Shown: positions 56,978-64,000 of the stretch, one piece after another | Position numbering within the stretch: position 1 is the stretch's first letter | How the letters are laid out: every line of letters starts with the position of its first letter | Assembly (NCBI RefSeq): GCF_033958435.1 | Contig: NC_134152.1 | Span: 14,742,001-14,806,000 of the forward strand | Direction of reading: 5' to 3' | Source of the DNA: Carettochelys insculpta | Taxonomy: Eukaryota > Chordata > Testudines > Carettochelyidae | DNA length: 64,000 nt | The notes under the pieces: model-generated | What the model was told of the DNA's origin: nothing | The model's database searches: none | The model's input: only the letters and a program-made list of their open reading frames with translations | Translations under genes and position numbers: made by a program

Positions 56978-57688
56978 AGCTGTGTCTACACGTGCACGCT
57001 ACTTCGAAGTAGCGGCACTAACTTCGAAATAGCGCCCGTCGCGGCTACACGCGTCGGGCGCTATTTCGAAGTTAACTTCGACGTTAGGCGGCGAGACGTC
57101 GAAGTCGCTAACCTCATGAGGGGATCGGAATAGCGCCCTACTTCGACGTTCAACGTCGAAGTAGGGACCGTGTAGACGATCCGCGTCCCGCAACGTCGAA
57201 ATTGCCGGGTCCTCCATGGCGGCCATCAGCTGGGGGGTTGAGAGATGCTCTCTCTCCAGCCCCTGCGGGGCTCTATGGTCACTGTGGGCAGCAGCCCTTA
57301 GCCCAGGGCTTCTGGCTGCTTCTGCGGCAGCTGGGGATCCATGCTGCATGCACAGGGTCTGCAACCATTTGTCAGCTCTGTGGATCTTGTGTTGTTTAGT
57401 GCAACTGTGTCTGGGAGGGGCCCTTTAAGGGAGCGGCTTGCTGTTGAGTCCGCCTTGTGACCCTGTCTGCAGCTGTGCCTGGCACCCTTATTTCGATGTG
57501 TGCTACTTTGGCGTGTAGACGTACCCTCGCAGCGCCTATTTCGATGTTGTGCCGCGCAACGTCGAAGTTGAACATCGACGTTGCCAGCCCTGGAGGACGT
57601 GTAGACGTTATTCATCGAAATAGCCTATTTCGATGTTGCTACATCGAAATAAGCTATTTCGATGTTGGCTTCACGTGTAGACGTAGCC
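56978..57688 (+). mobile_element. Harbinger deletion derivative (711 bp)
   Basis: Perfect GTA duplication at 56975-56977 and 57689-57691. It has the same internal structure as 8154-8864, and the short MDPQLPQKQPEALG peptide is again readable on the - strand. Confidence 0.85.
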
Positions 57689-57691
57689 GTA

Positions 57692-58884
57692 GTGTATTAC
57701 TTCTGTAGGAGTGTGAATTTCCCCAATATCTTGAAATCAAATGAAGAACCTGTTAGCTCTCTTAGTCCAGCTTGTGACATTAAAGGTGTCCAGTGCTTTG
57801 TTTAGTCTAACTTTAAATTGCAAGTGCCATTTCCCATAGGAGTTCTGTGCAATCTAAGCAAGTTCCATGGACAGCAGGTAGAAGAGGTTAATGAAGGCAA
57901 TACCTCCTCTGGGTCTTAGTATTCAACCTTTCCCTATTCTGATGGTTCCTGAAGGATCCAACAGCAGGCGATTGCAGCTTCCACTCTGGTGACTTCAAAG
58001 TGGATCTGTTAACTTTAAAAGTGAAAAGCCTTCCAGCTTGCCAGACCTAATGGTGTAACGTTGAACCTGTGGAAGAGCCATTTTAGCAGTAATGGAAATC
58101 ATTGAACAGAAATGTGCCAACCCTGTATACTTATAAGAACAGTTGTACATTACTATGTCTACAGAACCTTAGTGAAATATTTAAATCACATTTTAAGCAA
58201 ATTTGTTGCAGAAGATTATAAAAGTACATCTCTAAAAATCCTTGAACAGTTATTTAGATACACAATATGAGCATTCAGCTTTAGCCTTAAATGCTCGGAT
58301 CTTCAGACATACAGTTTGCAGCATAAATTCTTCAAAACACCACCCTTATTTCAAACACACATTTTAATTACTACGGGACCAAAAACTTGCTTCCCCAGTC
58401 TTCCTGTCCATTCTGTCTATCCCTCCTCTCTTTTTCGGCCCACTGAAAGGGACACCATTCCTGTTCTTCCAAATAGGTGGGTGAATGAGTTTCCCTTTAC
58501 TTCTGACTATTTGATGAAAAATGTTAAGAGAATCCTCTAGCAAAATCAGAACTTTACTAAGATATAAAATCCTTTGATATGCCTAAAATCTTTGGGAACA
58601 TATTTTAATATAAACAAATAGTTAAATTTCATAAACAGGTCTTATGAAAATCACACAATAATTAATTTTGTTATGGACATGCTAAACTGCGCTGAGTAAT
58701 TTTAAAATGTCTCTTTCAGCTAATTTAAATTTGTAGGTTGGAATGATGACTTTAACAGTATAGAAATAATTATGAAAAAATGTAAAGCAGCGAAGACCTG
58801 CATCCTGTATTCCGTAACATTTAATGGTGTATTCAGCAGGACAACTGACTTGCCCTTACTACAAAGGTTTGCTCAGTCTTTGAG
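57692..58884. other. Unclassified AT-rich DNA
   Basis: No gene or repeat ends recognised. Confidence 0.4.
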
Positions 58885-58962
58885 AACAACACAAAGTCCT
58901 GTGGCACCTTTATAGACTAACAGATATTTTGGAGAATAAGCTTTTGTGGGCAGAGACCAGCT
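58885..58962 (-). mobile_element. Penelope-like terminal fragment
   Basis: The complement reads CTGTTAGTCTATAAAGGTGC then CACAGGACTTTGTG, the conserved end block seen at 12620-12655. The hammerhead-like core is not preserved. Confidence 0.6.
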
Positions 58963-59960
58963 CAGTCTTTGCAGTCTGGCATACAGTGGAAAACAGGCTC
59001 CATTTTCCTTAGAAAGAAATTTTAGAGACTTTTTTATTCCCCCTCCTGCCCCAATGTCATTTGCTACATTTGGGGTTCAATATTTGGCTGGAGCTGTTGA
59101 GCAAAGACAAGAAGGAGACAGGGCAGCTGGGGGATGAGGAGCGTGGCTGGGGAGCAGCAGGGGTGGCACGCAGGCAGAGCCGCAGGCCAGGGAGCTTGTC
59201 TCTCCAAGTATCAGCTTCCCCAGTGCCCACGCCACGCTCACCATCACTGAAGCGATTCCTTGGTATTCTCTACATAGTCCTTTCATTGTCTTACTCCTTT
59301 GCACGTCTTTAATTCCTTTCCTAATCTATTCATTTTCCTTAGAGCTTAGGACTTTTCTACACTTACAGTGATGCAGCAGCTTAGAGCTTCTCCTGTTGTC
59401 CTAAATCCTCCACCTCCCTGAGCCACAATAGGTTATGTCAACAGGAGAAATGCCCCCATTTAATACATTGCTGTTTTCACTGGGGGTTCAGTTACTATAA
59501 GTGCATTGCTGGGGGTTGTGGATTTTTCTGAGGGACATAGTTATACTGCTGTGAGTTTGTAGTATAGATCAGGACTCCTTGTTTAATGTATGTAATGCCT
59601 CAGGAACACGTTCTGAGAACTCAGGTCTTCTCTACATTTGAGAATAGTTCCAATTCAGGGATGGGTAGATATGTAGTGTAAAAAGGGCAAGCTTGGGATT
59701 GTATCAGTCAGGTATCTCATCCCCTAGCAGAGGTCAGTGGGGGTGTGCTGCACTGATTGCTGAATCCAGGTTATTTCACCTGGCCATTTATATCAGAGGG
59801 GATGAAAAATATCACGTCATGCCACTCCTGCAAATGAAGCTTGACCAGAAGCAGGTTCCTTCCTGCCACCAGTTAGGTAACAGAGGCGTGGGTTGGACTG
59901 CCTTAGCCCTGAGACATTAGGGCAGTATATTTACATTTCTTTTTCTTGGAAAGCAATTTT
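58963..59960. other. Unclassified DNA
   Basis: No supported gene or repeat. Confidence 0.35.
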
Positions 59961-60043
59961 GCACTATGTCTACACAGCAGCATTGTTTTGGAAAAGCTAA
60001 TCCAGAAGAGGTTGCCAGAAGAAATAGAGCATCTACATTCACA
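59961..60043. mobile_element. Left part of a split MITE
   Basis: CTATGTCTACACAGCAGCAT followed by TTTTGGAAAAGC resembles the tip of another GTCTACAC-type element. It stops where the 60044 element begins. Sequence at 63877-64000 (TATCAAAATAGC, ATTTCAAAATAGCCCC) may be its other half. Confidence 0.35.
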
Positions 60044-60499
60044 GGCTACGTCTACACTACAGCAATCGTTTGAAAAGTAATGCTGTCCGGAAGAACATTT
60101 TTCAAAAAGAACACGTCTACACCCAGCAAGTGGATCGAGCTTTTGATTGCCTTTCCAAGGAGAGCATCCACACAGCCCTGGCCACTCTTTCGAAAGAATG
60201 GAGCAGGAAATGCTGCAGATGGGGTCACATGGCTGTCAAGCCCTTCCGATGCCCTCAGCCACGACCTCAAAGGGCTATTCCCCAACATCCTCACACTGTG
60301 GGCTCCCAAGCCAGCCACAACACAGCAGACCCCATGCAGGGACCAGACTCCCAGTGGAGACCCCCCCCCACAAGAATCCCCAGCAGCCCCCCGATGGGAA
60401 ATTCTTAGACTCCATGGTCCATCTGGTGGCCACAGTGGTCATCGCTGCCTTCTAACTCCTATTGCAGGTGTCCCCCCCAGTCACCCTCCTGCAGGCCTC

Positions 60500-61751
60500 C
60501 TCCATGGAGTAACCTCTGTGCCCCTTCCCCTGAGTGATCGGGCGCCTGTGGAGCTATACCACCAGTGCCGAGGGGTGGGCCCATCTGGTGATCAGGGAGT
60601 GGGATGACAACTGCTAGCTCCTGAACTTCCATGTGGCCAAGCAGATGTTTCTGGAGCTGTGCCACTGGCTTGCCCCTGCCCTCCAGCACCAGGGTAGCCG
60701 CAGGCAGCCCTCTCTGCCGTCATGATCTGGAAGCTGGACACCCTGGACACCTACTGGTCCATGGAACACCAGTTTGGGGTGGGCAAGATAGCTGTTGGGA
60801 CTGTCCTCATGGAGGTAAGGCATGCTTGGCTCAGACAGACACTGTGGGAGCTCCAGGGCAGGGGGCACCCTCAGAGACTAGGAGTGGGGGTGCAAGAGGG
60901 CTGGGATGAAGCAAGGGCAGGGTGGCCCTAGAGAGGATAGGGGATGGGGGCCTGGAGGGGGCATGGGTAAGGGCTGAGAGGGGAAATGGGAATGGGCGCA
61001 GGAGCCGTAGGGGCCCAGCGCACCCCACCATGCACTCACAAGAGCATGAGCGCTCCATCCCCTGCAGGTCGTCACAGCAATCTACACTTCAGTCCTACGG
61101 AGGGTCCTCCACATCGGGAACCTTGATGCTGCCATGGCAGAATTTGCTGTGCTGGGGTTCCCCAACTGTTTTGGTGTGCTGGATGGGCCCCACACCTCCA
61201 TCTGGGCCCCACGCCACAGCGTGAGCTGTTTTATCAATAGGAAGGACTATCACTCCGCGCTGCTCCAGGCCCTCATGGGTGCGAAATGGTGCTTTACGGC
61301 GTGTATGTGGGCTACTCGGGCCATGCCCAGGATGCCTCACTGTTCTGGAATTTGTGGCCTGGGCAGAAGATGAAGGAGAGGGCCTATGTCCCCCACATGG
61401 GTGCTCCCAGTCAGGGACCTCACCGTGTCCCTCTGCATGATAGCCAATGCTGCCTACCACCCACACCCGTGGCTCATGTGGCCCCATGTGGGCCACATGG
61501 ACCCAAGCCAGGACCTTTTTAATACCAGGCTGAACCAGCAATCCCATGGAGTGCAGGTGCCTGAAGGGCCAGTTGAGGTGCCTCCTGACCCAGCTGGGGC
61601 ACACTGTACTCTCCACAGTATCATGGAAAGTAAGCACAAGCTGTTCGTGCAGGGCTATGAGCAGCCAGCCTATGCCCCATATCACCAGGCCCACCAGGAT
61701 GTGGTTTGGGTCAGGGAGGCCCTCTGGGAGGCCTTCGCTCAGGGGCCCTAA
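60500..61751 (+). pseudogene. Harbinger DDE transposase, third family
   Basis: Exon 1 (about 60500-60814) reads RLWSYTTSAEGWAHLVIREW, then a TAG, then LLNFHVAKQMFLELCHWLAP and GVGKIAVGTVLMEV in shifting frames. The intron 60815-61070 (GTAAGG...CCCCTGCAG) sits at the same place and phase as in copies A-D but is 256 bp. Exon 2 has VLGFPNCFGVLDGPHTSIWA (first Asp kept), YVGYSGHAQDASLFWN (second Asp block), MIANAAYHPHPWLMW, and FNTRLNQQSHGVQVPEG, where the catalytic Glu motif is degraded. Several frameshifts follow, and the stop is at 61749-61751. Confidence 0.75.
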
Positions 61752-62399
61752 TGACCCTCCCCCAGTGACCCCCTACTGTGACCCCCCCCCACATACACAC
61801 CCCTCAACATTCTCCCAGCATGCCCCCCCTTCTGTACATCCACCTGTCACTGCTCCCCCACCATTCACAAGGGACGGGGGGGTGAAAAATAAACTCTTTA
61901 ACGAAATATAGAAACTCTGCAAATAAGACAAACTGCACAAGATACTATATACAAAGTGCAATGGGGAGAATTACATACAATGTGGGGTGGAGACACCACA
62001 ACTTGGAGTGGGGTTCTGGGGTGGACCTGGCAGGCCTTAGTCCTATGCCAGGGTGGGGGATGTGAGCCCCTCCTGCCCCAGGTCCAAGGTTCCCCACAGG
62101 GAGGTAGGGGTGTGGGAGGGATGCAGTAGCCTCAGGCTTGGCAGGAAGCACGATGGGGATGGGGGGGAGCAGGGCAGCAAGGGCAGGGGTTGTGGGGCAG
62201 GGGGGTGGCGGAAGGCTGGGGCAGCCAGTCAATCATGGCCTGGGAGAGGTTTTGGAGGGCTACCGCCACCTTTCCCCAAGCCTCTCACTGCCAGGCTATG
62301 TTGGCCCACTCCAGTGCCAGACTGTCACAGAATCACGTTCCACTCCTGAAAGGTAGCCATGTGGGTGGCGGCCTCCTCATCACAGCAGGGGAGGTATGG

Positions 62400-63480
62400 C
62401 CTCCTGGCATGGGCCTGGCCAGGTGTGGAGGTAAGGGTGCCCAGGCCCTGGATGGTGCTTGTCTGGTCCTCGGACAGTGGAGCCTCAGGGACAGAAGGGG
62501 AGAGGGATGATTCCTTCCAGTCCCATGGCCTAGCCCTGAGGACTGTGCCCCCACCCTCTGTCGGCCCCCTCAGCTCTGCTGTCTTCTGGCCTGGTGGTTC
62601 CGGGGGTTCCTAAGTGCTGCGGGGTCCCCACCTGGGTGGGCACGTGTTGGGCACCATCCCGTCCCCCCACCGCCTCCCCGGGCATGCAGCTGGCAGTGCT
62701 GTCTAGCGGAGTGGGTGCTGAGTGCCACGCATGGCTATTTCCGTTCTGCTTGCTGCGGTGAAGGGAGGCGCCCTCCCTCCCTATGCCCTGAGGGGTGCGA
62801 TGTACCTGATACCTGCCTGAGGGTCTCTTGAGGAACTCAGGGGAGGCCCTGGTGGAGGGTGCCAGGCTCAACGACCTGGACAGGAGGGCAATCACGAGCA
62901 TCCTGTCCATGGACCTGTCATCTTCAGATGTCGATTCCAGCTTTTGCTCATCGGAGGTGGTCTGGTCCAAGGGTCCCAAGCGGTCGTCAGGCTTCAAGCC
63001 AGGCTCCAGCTCTGGCCCTGCAGTGTCCAGCACTGTGATGGGGGCACTGCTGCTTTGGCCCCAGAGAGGCAGCTGAGCTCCTCTTATTGGGGGCATCTGG
63101 TGGCACTGCCCCTGAGGAGCCAGCTATATCCCTGGCCCTCGTGTAGGCCTAGTGCAGTTCTTCTGTCTTTGAACAGACTTGACCTGGGTTGTGCAGGAGA
63201 AAGTGTCCCCAGGCGGTCAGGCCAGTGGACAGCTGGGCACATCCTGTGGCGTTCTGGCGCAGACCTCTGCAGCAGGATCTTTTCATCCTCCCAGAGCCCC
63301 AGGAGGTCCCACAGCTCTGGCTCTGACTATGATGGGGCCTGTTTTTTCATGCTCTGGATGGGCTCCTGTGAGCCCTCTGCTGGCTCAGTGGGGGGCTCCT
63401 GGGGGGTACGGGGTTGCTGGCAATAGGGGAGTTGGTGTGGCTCAGCTGGCTGGAGAATAGGTGGGAGGGTGTGCTGCCCT
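62400..63480 (-). pseudogene. Myb/SANT-like gene, third Harbinger family
   Basis: On the - strand near 63270-63310 the text SEPELWDLLGLWEDEKILLQ matches the first SANT helix of copies A-D (EAELRDLLGLWSEEEVLQV). Decayed second and third helix text follows (RQNATGCAQLSTGL, AYTRARDIAGSSGAV). A downstream open stretch 62530-63096 is Ser/Asp-rich (SEDDRSMDRMLVIALLSRSL). It converges on the transposase. Confidence 0.6.
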
Positions 63481-63876
63481 GGGCTTGTGCCTGTGGTGCT
63501 GCTAGCACACTCTCAGCTTCCTGCCAAGGGGTTTCTGGGTCCCTGAAGCTTTAAATGCAGCTAAATGCAGGGAGCATAGATGTCCACTCACGCTGGCCTG
63601 GGCATCTCCGCATGCCAGCTGACTGGTGCCACGGAGGACTGCTGTTTTGAAAGGGCAGCCTGAGCAGCATCTACACACATTTTCTTTCTAAAGTTTCTTT
63701 CAAAATACGGCAGTCTTCCTGAAACGGGGGACGAGCGCTTTCGAAAGGAGTGTGATGTTCTTTCAATTTAATTGCAAAAGGCCACCTATTTGTGTGTAAT
63801 CGGTTTCCTGGATGTTTTGAAAGAACACCTTCTTTCAAAAACTATTTTGAAAGAAATTGCTAGTGTACAGGCAGCC

Positions 63877-64000
63877 AAAACGCGTATCAAAATAGCACTC
63901 AGCTATTCTGAAATAGACTGTCCACACTCATAGGGCACCCTGGGAAGGGTTGGGGGCCCCCTATTTCAAAATAGCCCCACTTGCTGTTTATACAGCCCCT
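63877..64000. other. Window edge, possible MITE half
   Basis: TATCAAAATAGCACTC, TATTCTGAAATAGACTG and CTATTTCAAAATAGCCCC are the kind of paired motifs found in GTCTACAC elements. It may belong with 59961-60043. Confidence 0.3.

Larger units (their letters stand above)
60044..63876 (-). mobile_element. Harbinger element of a third family (3.8 kb)
   Basis: GGCTACGTCTACACTACAGC at left mirrors TTGCTAGTGTACAGGCAGCC at right. The flanks ACA and AAA differ by one base. Subterminal motifs here are TTTCAAAA/TTTGAAAG types rather than TTCGAAG. The transposase lies on + and the Myb-like gene on -, so relative to copies A-D the element is inserted in reverse. Both genes are broken. Confidence 0.7.

Overview
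This window looks like intergenic or intronic DNA from a non-avian sauropsid, most likely a turtle. CR1 LINEs with ATTCTGTG-type tails, Penelope-like termini, hAT miniature elements, an amniote MIR and many PIF/Harbinger elements with GGCTRYGTCTACAC ends occur together here, which is the repeat mix I associate with turtle genomes. The species is not determinable. I found no convincing host exon, rRNA, tRNA or CRISPR array. Most of the organised sequence is transposon-derived.

Layout: 1-2231 holds a Penelope tail, a G-rich hAT remnant and unclassified AT-rich DNA. 2235-6827, 13352-18071, 18302-20562 and 32295-36920 are four large Harbinger copies, called A, B, C and D here (C is cut off). Each has a Myb/SANT-like gene on the + strand converging on a two-exon DDE transposase gene on the - strand. 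Four 703-711 bp deletion derivatives of the same group lie at 8154, 39917, 40883 and 56978. Long palindromic relatives lie at 7740, 43694 and 45806. 9120-9930 looks like an LTR. 11931-12699 is a Penelope-like fold-back carrying two hammerhead-like cores. 20563-26400 holds CR1 remnants and small hAT elements.

28279-43567 is a nested set of insertions. An old Harbinger element was split by a near full-length CR1 (ORF1 with a zinc finger and an SGNH esterase, ORF2 with endonuclease and reverse transcriptase). The CR1 was in turn split by a second LINE and by Harbinger D. The old element also received a LINE carrying its own Harbinger derivative, plus a second derivative. 52926-56065 is a Harbinger relative split by another CR1. 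60044-63876 is a third Harbinger family with the reversed layout (transposase +, Myb -).

How the parts relate: the Myb-like protein and the transposase are the two proteins expected of Harbinger elements (DNA binding or nuclear import, and cleavage). They could have mobilised the short derivatives that share their ends. Every transposase copy here is broken. Copy B is the least damaged, with one in-frame TGA that copy D shares. Copies A, B and D carry the same solo LTR inside the Myb intron, whereas C has the empty site, so the LTR was captured once and then multiplied by DNA transposition.
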